Source: Hyperoodon ampullatus (taxonomy: Eukaryota; Chordata; Mammalia; Artiodactyla; Ziphiidae). From it: 64,000 bases of DNA. Each line of letters opens with the position of its first letter. The first letter of the stretch is position 1. Both the position numbers and the translations under genes were made by a program. Location of the stretch: assembly GCA_949752795.1 (NCBI GenBank), contig OX457061.1, positions 8,553,239 to 8,617,238 of the forward strand. Direction: 5' to 3'. Below are positions 43,135 through 55,580 of the stretch, piece by piece. The notes beneath the pieces are model-generated. The model was not told the DNA's origin. It saw nothing but the letters and a program-made list of their open reading frames with translations, and made no database searches.

Positions 43135-44380
43135 GTCGCTATAATGCAATTTATTCTGGAAGATGTACAGGACCTTTGAGAAATGATTTCCAACATAAGT
43201 AGATTTTTAAAACTACAAATACTGGTCAAGGAGACCATCTGCATACACAAATCACAGACATGTAGACACCCTGACACACATCCATACCCCTGACTTAGAA
43301 AGTATGGCTCAGAAGGGAAGAAAGAAAGTTAAAATGTTTCCATCAGAAAAAGGTGGGGAGATAAGGCCTGAACATGGGTGGAATAAGCCATCCCCTGACT
43401 GGCGAGTGCTGCTCCTGGGCCCCTGGTTCACTTCTCCTGGTCAGTCTGGGTCACTTCCGCTGTCTGCAGCGAGAGGCAAGGGAGTGGAGACGGGGACCAG
43501 AGGAGATGTTTTCTTCCTCCCACTCTTCACCTCCATCCTCTTCTGCCTGTGCCATGGGGTGGAGAAAAGATTTGGGAGGTTGGGCAGCTAGAGTGCTGAG
43601 CACCAGGGCACATGTTAGAGAACCTGAATTGGTTAGAAGATTCTCCAGCTAGGAAGATAATTGTTGGCTAAAGAACAACCAAGGCCTCGGATCTGGGCTC
43701 AGACTTATCATCCACATCTCTGGCCATCATCCTCAGCAAACTCAACGTCCATCACAATGATGTATCTGATGTCTTGAGCTCACGTCCTTCAGCTGTCTCA
43801 AATCTAATGACCTCACTTAACTCCATGGCTTTGTCATCCACTACTAAGACCCCAAACCTGCTCTCACTCACACTGGTATAGATTTGTCATCACAGTACCT
43901 GACTTATAACCCACACTGGCTCTTTCCGGTACACATTCTAGCTGGGGATCTGTGGTTAATCACACAACACTGCATTTAATAACACACAGACCTTCGTACT
44001 GCTGAGTTCTACTCAAGCCCACCAAGGCAAGTCCCAGTTTTCAATCACCTCTTACCAAGTAAACTCTCATGCTTCCCTTCTGTGTTCAAAGAAACATATT
44101 TCCATATGACTAGGCCGACGACAAGCTCATGCTTCTTGACCATGGCTAGATCTTCACTACCACTCCCCAGTTCTTTTATCCATTCCTTTTTCACTTCCCA
44201 TTACATCTCCCATCTTGGCCCTGACTTTTCAATCACCAAATCACCACTCCAGAAACACCTTTTCTTCCAAGCAATGACTTCTCCACCTATTCTATTGAGA
44301 AATCTGAGGCAAGTCAGGATGAGTACTGTCATCTAACCCTCCATCTCAAACGCTATCCATCTTGGTTTCTCATTAAAATA
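43135..44380. other. No gene or confident repeat seen
   Basis: 43135-43720 is GC-mixed with frames of 92-95 codons but no coding signature. 43730-44350 is C/T/A-rich and may be a distant LINE fragment. Confidence 0.4.
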
Positions 44381-44392
44381 GTATCTGACTAG

Positions 44393-44611
44393 GGGCTTCC
44401 CTGGTGGCACAGTGGTTGAGAGTCCGCCTGCCGCTGCAGGGGACATGGGTTCGTGCCCCGGTCCGGGAGGATCCCACATGCCGTGGAGCAGCTGGGCCCG
44501 TGCGCCATGGCCGCTGAGCCTGTGCGTCTGGAGCCTGTGCTCCGCAACGGGAGAGGCCACAGCAGTGAGAGGCCCGCATACCGTAAAAAATAATAATAAT
44601 AATAATAATAA
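44393..44611 (+). mobile_element. CHR SINE (short type)
   Basis: gggcttccctggtggcacag to gcataccgt, then a (TAA)n tail at 44587-44611. Target duplication tatctgactag at 44382-44392 and 44612-44622, 11 bp perfect. Confidence 0.95.
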
Positions 44612-44624
44612 TATCTGACTAGTC

Positions 44625-46260
44625 CCTGATACTCAAATTCCCAGTAAAATATTTGTGAAGATTCAGCACAAAAGATGACAATTCATGAGTCTGAAGACTG
44701 ATTGTCCACCCTATGGCCAAAATATCAGGACATTTTCTACTTACTGTATGGCCAATGGAGAAAAGAACTGGGAAACATATTCGGTCACTGACTTGGTTGC
44801 CCAAAACAGAGCAAATCTGTGGTCATTACAGAAAGCTGGATGGCAGTTTATTTTTCTCTTCACCACCTCCTCTGGACTAAGAAACACTGGGTCTATATGA
44901 AGAGTAACAATAAAACATTAGGCGTCATCCTTTTACTGCACAGGTACTGCATTTTAAGGTAGTCCCAGCCATTGCAGCACCTTTTTCTCTCCAAGAACAC
45001 ATTGGGAAAGATGTGGGGAGGGAGGGAGACAAAGTCCACGTTAGAAAATGCAGTCTTCATAAGCAACGTGCCATAGGTAGGGAGACAGACCGGAAGGGTC
45101 CTGGTAGCAGAGCACCCTGGGGAACATGGTTTTGTCAATATGCCAAGCTGCTGGGCGCACCCAAGTGTGGTTGGGATGGGGGGAGATAGAACCTTCTTAA
45201 TCTCCATCCTGTTCTTTAATCTACACAGATGGTATTCTCTCAAGCTTATGTAAAGAGCTAAGCAAACATTACTTTAATACTCCTCTTCCAACCAGACTGC
45301 TACCTGGAGCCCCCTAAGTCCTGGCTATATGTATAAATTCTAGAGCTACTCGTTCAGAGCAGCAAAAAGCCAAGCATGGAGAACATCCTATCTCATTCCA
45401 GCAGAGCTTTACAAGATAAATGCCAGCTAGATTCTGGATATTGATCAGGGAGCTTTGCACAACCACTGGCCATCCAGATGTTTGGTTCAGAGAAGCTGCA
45501 GTACCCAAAAGGACAATGAGAGCTCAGGCCATTGTACATTCTGTCTGTTGAAAATACAAGGTCTGAATAGCTCTTTGTTTTTGTTTGAAGATTTTGTAAA
45601 AAGGAAAAAAAAAATCACCAACATGGGAGTTATGAAAAAAAAATGCTACATATGATCCTGAAAACTAAAAAAGGAAGCTCATCATTTTTTACTATGAAAC
45701 CAAAATAAAAGTTTAGAAAAGCGGTTGTTGTCCTCAATAAGACAGAAGACAATTTTTGCAACAAGTGCATAAAGCTTGTGGAAGAGGGCAAGATAAAAGA
45801 GGACAAAATATGCAAATGCAGGATTAAAATCCTCATTGGAGGAGGAAAGCAAAACATTTACTGAAGAAAACAGAGACAGTAGGATGTTTACCATTTGAGA
45901 TGCCTTTCCGAAATGAAAAGGAACAAAACAAAATGAAAATAATGAGAAAGAAAAGACAGCTAAAGAGGACAGAAAAAAGATCTTCCTTATCGTTTCAAGG
46001 GGAAAAAATGAGCAATAATCAAAGATACACCTGAAGAAAATATTCATCCGTGACGTAAGACCTGGGTCCAAGATTTGCAAAGATGCAATATTTTAGGAAA
46101 AACTGGTGAGAAGAGAAAGACACAGAGAAACTATGGGAAACATTTTTAAAATAAAAGAATAAAGAAGAAGGTTTGAGAAAGATCTAGGCAGGAAAGGTTT
46201 CCGAGAAAGAAAATAAACTAAACTGTCTCAGGCTTCTTTCTGAACACTAAAGGGCAGAAA
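44625..46260. other. No gene or confident repeat seen
   Basis: 1.6 kb, A-rich toward the right. Frames of 116 and 132 codons on the minus strand (44893-45243; 45682-46080) are low-complexity Phe/Leu/Ser-rich and probably the shadow of A-rich DNA. Confidence 0.45.
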
Positions 46261-46265
46261 GTAAC

Positions 46266-46723
46266 TGTACTGGCTTGAATGGTGTTCCCCGCCCCCTGCC
46301 GCCACTTTACATCCACCTGGAACCTCAGAATGCGCTCTTATTTGCAAAGAGGGCCTTTGTAGATGTAATTAAGTAAATTAAGATGAGGTCACTGAATTAG
46401 GGTGGGACCTAAGTCCAATGGCTGGTGTCTTTATAAGAGAAAAGAGGGAGACACAGTTACAGAAATGCAGGTCAGGAGGCCATGTGAAGCAGAGATTGGA
46501 GTGATGCAGCTACAAGCCAAAGGATGTCAGGGATTGCTGGCAACCATGGAAGCTGGAAGAGGCAAGGGAGGATTTCTCCCTCGAACCTTCAGAGGGAGTG
46601 TGGCCCTGCCAACATCTTGACTTCAGACTTCTAGCCTCCAGAACTACGAGAGAGTAAATTTCTGTTGTTTTAAGCCATTCAGTTTGTGGTAATTTGTTAC
46701 GGCAGGCCTAGGAAAACAATACA
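46266..46723 (+). repeat. Solo LTR, MLT1-type (ERVL-MaLR)
   Basis: 458 bp from tgtactggcttgaatggtgt to ggaaaacaataca. MaLR landmarks: gtagatgtaattaagtaaat, ggtgtctttataagagaaaa, ccaaaggatgtcagggattg, cttctagcctccagaactac and gttgttttaagccattcagt. Perfect 5-bp target duplication gtaac at 46261-46265 and 46724-46728. No internal region, so a solo LTR. Confidence 0.9.
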
Positions 46724-46750
46724 GTAACAGATCAAAATTTGTAAATTTTT

Positions 46751-47084
46751 TTGAAAATTTTATTTATTTATTTATTTATTTTTGGCTGCATTGGGTCTTC
46801 GTTGCTGCGCACGGGCTTTCTCTAGTTGCAGCAAGTGGGGGCTACTCTTCGTCGTGGTGCGCGGGCTTCTCATTGCACTGGCTTCTCTTGTTGCGGAGCA
46901 CGGGCTCTAGGCACGTGGGCTTCAGTAGTTGTGGCTTTCAGGCTCTACAGCACAGGCTCAGTAATTGTGGCACATGGGCTTGGTTGCTCCACGGCATGTG
47001 GGATCTTCCCGGACCAGGGATCAAACCTGTGTCCCCTGCATTGGCAGGCGGATTCGTAACCACTGTGCCACCAGGGAAGTCCCC
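46751..47084 (-). mobile_element. CHR SINE (long type), antisense
   Basis: (ATTT)n tail, ggctgcattgggtcttcgtt, to ccaccagggaagtccc. Approximate target duplication aaatttgtaaattttt (46735-46750) and acatttgtgaattttt (47086-47101). Sits 27 bp after the MLT1 LTR. Confidence 0.93.
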
Positions 47085-47399
47085 AACATTTGTGAATTTT
47101 TAAGAGAGAAAGGTGATGACTCAGAAATTTAAAAACCAACCAAGCTGTTCTTATGGAAGGCATAGCTCAAGACGTTCTCAGACACACAATGATTGAGAAA
47201 AGATAACCCTCACATACTGCCTAAAAAACTTACCTGGAATTGCAGGATAAGGATCCCTGCAACCATGATATTTACTATGGTTCTGGAGTCCTAGCCAGTG
47301 CGTAGCCAATCAGACATACAGAAGAAATGAGATTTAGATGGAAGAAGACAAATTTGTTTGCGGAAGAGTATCTATGACTTCAAAAAGAGATTACTTTGT

Positions 47400-47610
47400 T
47401 TTTAAGTAAAGAAGCACAAAAAAATATATAGAACCATTTTGTATATAAATTTAATTACTAAAGGGACACACACTAAATCTTTATAGTGATTATCCATAAG
47501 TGGTAGGATTACAGACTAATTTAATTTTCCAGTGCTTTTTCACTATATTTCAAATTTTCTATAATGAGCATGTATTCCTTTTAAAATCAGAAAAGTATGT
47601 TTAAAAGTAT
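47400..47610 (+). repeat. Old L1 3' end fragment
   Basis: agtggtaggattacagacta, cagtgctttttcactatatt, tcaaattttctataatgagc and atgtattccttttaaaatca. Confidence 0.55.
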
Positions 47611-47719
47611 ATCGGCATGCATGTGCACATACACACACAGAGAATGGAAAGTAATATAAAAATTTAAGAAAAGAAAAAAATTGATCAGACACCAGATTTT
47701 TAGCAAAATTGATCTTTTA

Positions 47720-48150
47720 GCTAATACATAGACATTTGGCAGTGAGCTAGATGCCACTGGGGATACAACAAAAAAGAACCATGAGTTCTGCCCACTGAAA
47801 AGGTATAAGAAATGCACACAAATAATTTCAGTGTAAAATATGACAGGTGACATAGAGAAATGCAAAGAATTGCAGGGTTCTAAAGAGTGAAAGATGATTT
47901 CCCCATAGGGGAAGCAGGTAAGGCTGCATGGAAAACAGCCCTGGTAGAGGCGTATTTCAAGAAGGCATTTTAGAAGGACGGAGAGGCATAAAAAAGCCCC
48001 AGAGGCCTGGGTGACGGTGAGTAAAGAGGCCTATTTGGCTGGATCATGGGCCAGAGGCGTGAAGGCTCCAAAGATTGGTTGGAGGCATTTTTGGAAAGCT
48101 GAAAGCTCTATTCCATAAGCAAAGGAGAGATGTGAAGGCTTTTTGTTGTT
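47720..48150 (-). repeat. L2 LINE (antisense)
   Basis: cagtgagctagatgccactg, gatacaacaaaaaagaacca, gtgacatagagaaatgcaaa, gattggttggaggcattttt. A TTG-rich simple repeat follows at 48142-48170. Confidence 0.6.
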
Positions 48151-48179
48151 GTTTTGTTGTTGTTGTTATTTGTTTGAAA

Positions 48180-48680
48180 GCATAAGTATGATGCTGACAG
48201 AGTGGGACATTTGGGAAAGTACTCTTTGTAGCATTAAGGAAATCATCCCCCAGAATCAGCTTAACTACAGCTGAGGATCCTGACAAACTGGATGTTCTTA
48301 TCAAAACTTGTTGAATGGAATCTCTGAGAAGTCAGGGAGACCAAGAAGAACTGCCGGAAGCTCAGAGAAGGAGGAAATGACACAAATGCCACTCCAAAAA
48401 GGGAGTTCATAGAAGCAAACATGCCTGTCCTTTTCCTATTCCTATCTCCTTAAGAGATCAAATGAGAAACATGTAAGGAATTAAAAGTCACTTTCACAAT
48501 GGAAGCTTGTAAAAAAAATGCACACTATTTGGTTCACTCCAGGCATGTCAAATCAGAGCCTGAATGTTAAACAAGTTCCTCAAGTGATTTTTATGCACCG
48601 TAAAGTATGAGGGGCACTGGAGCACAGCCTATAACAATGGGGAGATTACAGAACTTTTAAATAAATACAACCTACTGTGC
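48180..48680. other. No gene or confident repeat seen
   Basis: Nothing nameable. Confidence 0.45.
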
Positions 48681-48684
48681 ATAA

Positions 48685-48835
48685 GACAGGGGGACAAGCT
48701 CTGCAACTTACTAGTTATGTGACTTTGGACAAGTTAATCTCTTTGAACTTCAGTTAACTCATCTATAAAATGAGGGTAACAAAAGTATCTATACCTCATC
48801 AGATAGTTGTGAAATTTATATTAGTACATATATAT
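48685..48835 (+). repeat. MIR SINE
   Basis: ctctgcaacttactagttat, gtgactttggacaagttaat, cagttaactcatctataaaa and tgagggtaacaaaagtatct. Confidence 0.82.
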
Positions 48836-48904
48836 AATACATATTTCCATGCATACATATATATACGTATATATGTCTGTCTATCTATCTATCTATCTAT
48901 CATC
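48826..48904. repeat. Compound simple repeat, (AT)-rich then (TCTA)n
   Basis: TA/TG alternation leads into about six TCTA units at 48877-48902, directly downstream of the MIR. Confidence 0.88.
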
Positions 48905-48999
48905 TCCTCAAAAGACTGTCTGGCATTGTGAGTGCACATCCATGTGAATAAGAGCAACTTACCCATGAAATCTTTTGAGAACATATAACCAACAGGATT

Positions 49000-49400
49000 T
49001 GGTAAGAGATTGGATGTGGGCTATGGGTGAGCTCCTGGTTTCTGATATTAGCAACGGAAGGAAGGGTAGAGCCATTTACCCAGTGGTGTGGGTGGGCAAA
49101 GAGCAACGACGGTGAGTTCCGTAGTGGGCGTTTTAAGGTTCAGTTGCCCATGGAAATGACCAGTGGACATTTGGGCAGGTGGTCCTATATGCTGTGGGCA
49201 GAGACCTGGGAAGAATATATGGATCTGTGAGTCACCAGCCTAAAGACAGTACCTGAAGCCATGGGATAGGAAAGATGACGAGGGAGAGCAGACAGAGTGA
49301 GAAGAGAACCCTGAGGAGCATCCAAATTCAAGGGCCAGGCAGAAGAGAAGAGCTCCCTACAAGAAGCTGAGAAGGTGCAGTAGGCAGGCAGAAGGAGAAG
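49000..49400 (-). repeat. Probable L2 LINE (antisense)
   Basis: gagctcctggtttctgatat, gcccatggaaatgaccagtg, acatttgggcaggtggtcct, gaagccatgggataggaaag and agaaccctgaggagcatcca follow the antisense L2 order. Confidence 0.5.
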
Positions 49401-49404
49401 CACG

Positions 49405-50485
49405 AGTGAGCAGAGGCGCAGAGGCCAAGGGAGGGGAAAGTTTTAACAGGGCGCATGTGCAGAGTGGGCCTGTGAGCTAAAGACTGAACGCGTCACCTGG
49501 ATTTGGTAGCAGAAAGGTCTCTGGTGACTTTGGCAAGAGCAGGCTCAGTGGGAACAAGAAGGGGAAGCATCCAAAGGCGAATTTGCAAGGGAATTTGTGG
49601 AACTATCGTGGGGATCAAAAGGAGAATTTAGAGGGGCTGAAATGTACTCCCAACATAATAAAAAAGTCTTCACATCTATTAAGCAAACACAGCCTGAGAT
49701 TATGTTTTAAAAGATTGCAACACAGTGATAACTGCGAAAGACTAATTAAAAAGCTGAGGCCAAAAAGCATACAATCCTTTTCTTACACATAAAGGAGCCC
49801 AAAGTAACTGCTTTAATTAAATATGTAAAATAGTTCAATATAAAAATAAGAATATTCGTTGAGGCATGAAACTGGGAGCCCTTTTTGGTAAGTCAGTCAC
49901 GGCAGGCTACACTGGATTTGGGCATGACTTTCCCTAAATTCACCCAGTGGGGGACAAAAGGGGAGCAAATTTTAAAACCACAGATATTCTCCTCTCCTAC
50001 AAAGAGGGTGAAGCTGCTCCAACCCACGGAATGGATATGTACCCCAACAAAATACGGACTTGCTCCAAGACAGGAGAAAGCCGAAGACAAGGGTCTCAGC
50101 TTAGGGGTGCTGAGACAGACCCGAAAGAAGCCTCAAATGCTCTGGGTCCCACACCCCCGGGGAAATTTGTCCCAAGTTGCCTACCAGGGGGCAGCTAATA
50201 AGTTAAAAGCATTAGACTTGGTTCTGAGGGTCTAACAAAGAGCTATGACTGTTCAGAGCCCACATGGTGAAAGGTTGGCCAAAAAATAAGATTCATTTTC
50301 AAGGTAACAGCATTAAAAGAAGTAAAAGGGTGTTTTTCAAATTCTTGGGTCTCTGTTCATGGCTGTCAAGTACTACATTTTTGATGGTAGACCTGCCTGA
50401 ATTCAGAAGTAAACACAGGTTCTTAAAAATACCTTTCAGAAAACTGAAAATATTTTGCATTCATAAGAGCAGTATACAAAGGTAT
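49405..50485. other. No gene or confident repeat seen
   Basis: Includes a plus frame of 116 codons (49885-50235) outside any repeat I can name. It is Lys/Gln/Pro-rich with no known motif, no Kozak-supported start and no splice context; not called. Confidence 0.4.
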
Positions 50486-50501
50486 ATAACATTATATATA
50501 T

Positions 50502-50818
50502 ATTTTAAAAATAAATTTATTTATTTATTTATGGCTGCATTGGGTCTTTGTTGCTGCACGCAGGCTTTCTCTAGTTGCGGCGAGCGGGGGCTACTCTTCG
50601 TCGCGGTGCACAGGCTTCTTGTTGTGGTGGCTTCTCTTGTTGCAGAGCATGGGCTCTAGGCACGCGGGCTTTGGTAGTTGTGGCATGCAGGCTCAGTAGT
50701 TGTGGCACACGGGCTTAGTTGCTCCGCGGCACATGGGATCTTCCCAGACGAGGGCTTGAACCCATGTCCCCTGCATTGGCAGGCGGATTCTTAACCACTG
50801 CGCCACTAGGGAAGTCCC
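50502..50818 (-). mobile_element. CHR SINE (long type), antisense
   Basis: (ATTT)n, ggctgcattgggtctttgtt, to gccactagggaagtccc. Target duplication aacattatata(tat)ttt at about 50488-50503 and aacattatatattttt at 50819-50834. Confidence 0.93.
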
Positions 50819-50839
50819 AACATTATATATTTTTGATCA

Positions 50840-51720
50840 AGCTTAAAATTTATTTTTGCTACAACTGACGATACATACCGCTGAGCCTGGTCTGTCTTAC
50901 TAAAAGTTGAGCTGGGCACATGACAGGACCTGGTATAGGGCAGAGGTCACCTTGGCACAAGTAAGTTGTGAGAGGCAACGGATATCACCAAGCAGACACT
51001 TAAGAAAGACTGGGTGTTTGAGACACACTTGAGAATTTTACCTCCAGAGTATACAAGAGACCACAATCAAGGTAGAAAACTAGGTTTGCTGTGAAGAATT
51101 AACCAATAAACAATATGTTAACAGTTTGTAGCTGTGGGCACACAAAATATAAACCGTTGTACATTGATCAAAATTTGAAAGTATTTTAATAGTCCAGCAG
51201 AGTACTATATCCCACCAGCTGAAGACCACTGGAGTCACAGAACAAAGACCCCAGGGTTCCAGCAGCAGGTGTAGGAGCCAGAGGTCATGAGCTGAGCTGA
51301 GGGCACCGCGGCAGCAGAGAGGGTCACCCCCAGGAGGACGTGGGGCCGCACAGGAACGGGAGACTTGTGCGGCCACGAGGAACCCAGCGTGAGCTACCCA
51401 GGCCCGTGCTACCCAGGAGGGCATGGAGCGTCTGCAGTCCTAGTTGTGAAACTAGAGAGCACGCTGGTGCCAAGTATCATTGAAATGGCTGTTTCCAGGG
51501 TTGATTTTGCCTGGAAAAGTTGGAGGACTTGTCTGGTATTCTGATTACAGTGTGTGTTTAGCTAGTTGATTTGGAAGACTTTTGGACCCCAATTATCCAG
51601 ACCATTAACACAGGGCTCAGTGCTCAAGGTGGTCACCAAACGGCTGGGCAGGTGATGCTAATTCTCCCCAGGTGTTGTTGATCCTAGGAAAATAGTTCAT
51701 GAAAGCACTAATCAAAAAGT
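50840..51720. other. No gene or confident repeat seen
   Basis: Contains a CpG-containing GC-rich patch (51295-51420) with a minus frame of 114 codons (51080-51424). Too small for a CpG island and no TSS evidence. Confidence 0.4.
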
Positions 51721-51728
51721 AGGGTAAG

Positions 51729-51946
51729 GGGCCTCCCTGGTGGCGCAGTGGTTGAGAGTCCGCTTGCCGATGCAGGGGATACGGGTTCGTGCCCCGGTCT
51801 GGGAGGATCCCATATGCCGCGGAGCGGCTGGGCCCGTGAGCCATGGCTGCTGAGCCTGTGCGTCCGGAGCCTGTGCTCCGCAACGGGAGAGGCCACAACA
51901 GTGAGAGGCCCGCATACCACCAAAAAAAAAAAAAAAAAAAAAAAAA
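51729..51946 (+). mobile_element. CHR SINE (short type)
   Basis: ggcctccctggtggcgcagt to cgcataccac, then A(26). Target duplication aaaaagtagggtaagg (51714-51729) and aaaaagtagggtaggg (51943-51958). Confidence 0.94.
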
Positions 51947-52086
51947 AGTAGGGTAGGGAGGAGACAAGGGTCAAAACCATTCTATAAACTAAGCTACCAT
52001 CAATGGGGGACAGAGGATATGCTGTTAAGGGCTAGAAGCTGAATACAGATTTTTTTTTTTAATTTATGCTCTACCTTATTTTTTAT

Positions 52087-52290
52087 TTTATTTTTTTTGT
52101 GGTACGCAGGCCTCTCACTGTTGTGGCTTCTCCCATTGCGAAGCACAGGCTCCAGACGCGGAGGCTCAGTGGCCATGGCTCACGGACCCAGCTGCTCCGC
52201 AGCATGTGGGATCCTCCCGGACCGGGGCACGAACCCGTGTCCCCTGCATCGGCAGGCGGACTCTCAACCACTGCGCCACCAGGGAAGCCC
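52087..52290 (-). mobile_element. CHR SINE (short type), antisense
   Basis: T-tract, gtggtacgcaggcctctcac, to gccaccagggaagccc. Perfect 15-bp target duplication ctaccttatttttta at 52071-52085 and 52291-52305. Confidence 0.95.
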
Positions 52291-52309
52291 CTACCTTATT
52301 TTTTAGAAG

Positions 52310-53075
52310 AGATTTAAAGCAGCTTACTGAAATGTATCTCACTCAAAGGAGAAAATTAGATACAGAAGAAATTCAGAACAAGGGAAAATTAGGTGTGGAT
52401 AAATAACCTGAAAACAAGAGAATAAGTTTAGGCTGCATGTTATAAAGTCCTTTAAGGCTGTTAGAAGCAAGCCATAAATAGGGTCCTGAGCTTCCTAGAG
52501 GCCAATGCAAAGAGGAAAAAACCCAGCCAGCCATTTAGAGGATTCCTACTGCCTATAAGGATAACAACAAAGCTGCTTTTTGGTCCCGGGAAAATTTTTC
52601 TCATAGGCCCTCTTAAAGGAGACACTGTGTCACAGACTGAGAAAAATCCTCAAGACCTTCCTGCAAGAGACGCACTGTCCAGATCCATATGGCTCCTTCC
52701 TGCTCTGTCCATCAGTGCAAGTTAAAGGCGTAACACCAAGGCACAGATCAAGAAAAGCCAGACTAAGAGGGGCCAAGAAAGGCAGGCCAAGTGTCTGCAG
52801 CTACCTTATGGTTGGGCCTAATCCAGAAATTAAATTTAAACCATTTATGGCATGGACATCTCTTAGGTAATTCTTTATGAACATTCTTCTTAAAATCAAG
52901 CTTTTGTTAAGATTTGGACCTAAGAGAGTTCGAAATTATGTATTTGAGCTAAAACCTCAAGCAGAGCTACTCTATGCTGTTGATTAAGGCCAGAGATGTT
53001 TGCTCTAACAATCAATCCAATTGCCTTAGGAAACAGCCTATAAGTGGCAGGGCTATGACAGCACAGGCTCGTAGA
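52310..53075. other. No gene or confident repeat seen
   Basis: Nothing nameable. Confidence 0.45.
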
Positions 53076-53079
53076 CTGA

Positions 53080-53360
53080 GAGATTAAGCACAGGGGCTCT
53101 TGGAGTCAGACAGACCTGGGCTTAAGTGTCGCCTCTACACTCACTAGCCGTGGGATCTCTCTGAGATCGTCTGATAAACGGGAACCCATTGAATGTCCAC
53201 AAATGTCTTCTGAGCATCCACAGTGTGTGGTGCAATCAAATAACATCTACTGCCTATAGTTGTTTGGGAGGATTAAATAGGTAAATGCGTCTAAAGTATT
53301 TAGCTCAGTCACTGGTACATAGTAAGCATTCAGTAAACAGCAAAACTAATAATAATAATA
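53080..53360 (+). repeat. MIR SINE with internal insertion
   Basis: 5' part gagtcagacagacctgggct, cactagccgtgggatctctc. 3' part gggaggattaaataggtaaa, gtcactggtacatagtaagc, attcagtaaacagc. About 80 bp between them are not MIR. A (TAA)n-like tail follows to 53382. Confidence 0.75.
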
Positions 53361-53389
53361 AAATAATAATCATAATAAAAGATTTCTGG

Positions 53390-54620
53390 TTCCATTCTCA
53401 TGCATAAATAATTATCTGAGTAAGGTCTTAAAGTTCTACATTACTGAAAATGGTTGCAATAATTTTAGCCTGGAAAATGTTCCATGTCGGCATTACTGAT
53501 CATCCACAAAGGCATCAAAAATATTAAAAAGAGCACCAGAGTTTTTAACCACGTTAACTCACTGACAACTCCAGATGAATGTTACACCTTGCAGTGCCTA
53601 CATGAGTCAACCAGCTATCAAAGCCTTGAATATAAGCCAGTTAAATATCAGAGAACATCTGCCAAAATTATGATTCTAGTTGTAGAATGTAGAAGTCTTG
53701 ATGTTTTGATGTTCCTAAGGGAAATATGCTGGTACCTTCACTCATCTCTCAATTTAGTGATACTACATAGAATATAATTCTCCCACAAAATGCCTCTGAA
53801 AACAAAAAGCATACTCAACCCTGTAGAGTATTAGGGATGCTGGGCAGGCAGCTAGCTAAATCACTCATTAGCCAAGAGTCGTGTTTCTGCACAATAGTCC
53901 CACAGGCATAATTCAAGTTTGTGCCTGAGCAAAAATACAAATTGCTACATATCAGACTTCAAAAATCTTCACATAGTCAAAACCTCAAATGTTAAAATCT
54001 GCAGATGCCAACCAAGCTCATGATAAACCCCTCTTTTGGTTGTGCTCAGTACAGCCAGACGTCCTTTGAGGCCACCCTGAGCTCATAACAACAAACCCAT
54101 GCTACCCTCACAGAGTCGCATTTATATGTGTCTCTCTGACATACCAGGGGAACATGCAGCTGATCCAAATGCAGGCTTGAGTCATTAGGGTACAAGTTTT
54201 AAAAGGAATGGACAATATACCACCCTGTTTTATCCAGACTTGAAATTACCTGCAGATTGTGGCTTCCCCAGAAGTATCCAGATGTGGGGTTATATGAGGA
54301 TCAGTGGCTGGGCTGGGCAGGGGAGAGGTCCATATGGCGCCCATACCATTTATCATTTGTAACACATCAGTTTCTTACCCATTGAGTCAAAGGCCAAGGA
54401 AAGATCAGTAAAAACTACAAACAATCTTATTCTGACAGATTTCGATATAAAGTAAAGAAGAATGGTCGATGGGGTAATAGCTGTGCCTTGCTTAGAATGC
54501 TGCCACGACAGACCAGACTTTCAATTCATCAGGAAGAAAAATGGCATATGTTTCAGATGGAATGCACTGCAAGCTGATGAGTCTATACTGGGGAGGGGGG
54601 AATCAGAGAAGCTCGTTTTT
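53390..54620. other. No gene or confident repeat seen
   Basis: 1.2 kb without a repeat I can name; a plus frame of 97 codons (53484-53777) lacks coding features. Confidence 0.4.
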
Positions 54621-54639
54621 CCTTCTTTATTTTATTTTA

Positions 54640-54859
54640 TTTATTTTATTTATTTATTTATTTTTTTGCGGTACGCAGGCCTCTCACTGCTGTGGCCTCT
54701 CCCGTGGCAGAGCACAGGCTCTGGACGCGCAGGCCCAGCGGCCATGGCCCACGGGCCCAGCCGCTCCGCGGCATGTGGGATCTTCCCGGACCGGGGCACG
54801 AACCCGTGTCCCCTCCATCGGCAGGCGGACTCTCAACCACTGCGCCACCAGGCAAGCCC
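54640..54859 (-). mobile_element. CHR SINE (short type), antisense
   Basis: (TTTTA)n tail, gcggtacgcaggcctctcac, to gccaccaggcaagccc. Target duplication ccttctttatttt (left) and ccatctttatttt (right), with one mismatch. Confidence 0.93.
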
Positions 54860-54889
54860 CCATCTTTATTTTTGACAGGTTAGGTTACT

Positions 54890-55050
54890 CTCTAATTCCA
54901 ACCAAATTGAACCATTCATTCATTCAATTAATATTTACTAAGTTACTAATGCTAAGCATTGTGGTTGGTATGAGGGACACAGTGGTAAATAAAGAGCCAT
55001 GATTCCTATTTTTAGAGAGTTTATAATCCATATCATTGTTTATGGGAGTA
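54890..55050 (-). repeat. L2 LINE fragment (antisense)
   Basis: cattcattcattcaattaat, atttactaagttactaatgc, gagggacacagtggtaaata and tttagagagtttataatcca. Confidence 0.72.
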
Positions 55051-55054
55051 AAAA

Positions 55055-55425
55055 AAGTGTCAGAGATAGTCCACTGGAAGAGGATGACATTTTAGCCAGG
55101 TGCTTATAGTTTGAGCTTTTAAATCATCTACTATAAGAGGAAATATTGCAGACACATGTGAGGCCTCCTTCCCAGCTCATGCTCTTTGAAACTGATTTTT
55201 CTCTATATCCTTTTCAGAGAGAATCTGCCCTATCCACAAACTTTGCTGAGGATGTGGGTCTAGGAGGCCACATTTATACCACATGATCCCACTACCCTGA
55301 ACTCAACTGTTTGAATCAAGGATAGATACCCGAACCCAAGAAATTAGGGTCCAAGAATGAACCCTTCACCCTATGACTATGAGGGGCGAAAGGGCTGCAA
55401 GACCAGGGGATTGGGGGACTAGAAA
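55055..55425. other. No gene or confident repeat seen
   Basis: Nothing nameable. Confidence 0.45.
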
Positions 55426-55580
55426 TCAATTTAGTAATAAGAAACAGTGAATGAGAACTTTGTATGTGCCAGGGCCTTGCCAGGGCCTAGAAATCCAACA
55501 ATGAACAAGGCAGACATGGTTCCCACCCTCACCTCTAGTGGATGAGAGAGTAGTTAGTAAACAAGTAAATATCAATTGTG

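Noticed and set aside
48142..48170. CRISPR-like or other short regularly spaced repeat
   Set aside because: It is a plain TTG-rich simple repeat. No spaced direct repeats suggesting CRISPR occur in this vertebrate DNA.
49885..50235. 116-codon plus-strand frame outside named repeats
   Set aside because: No recognisable domain, poor start context, and a second open phase in the same DNA. Could only be revived by RNA evidence or cross-species conservation.
51290..51425. CpG island or promoter
   Set aside because: The CpG-rich patch is under 150 bp and isolated; CpG-rich SINEs nearby show the same local density.
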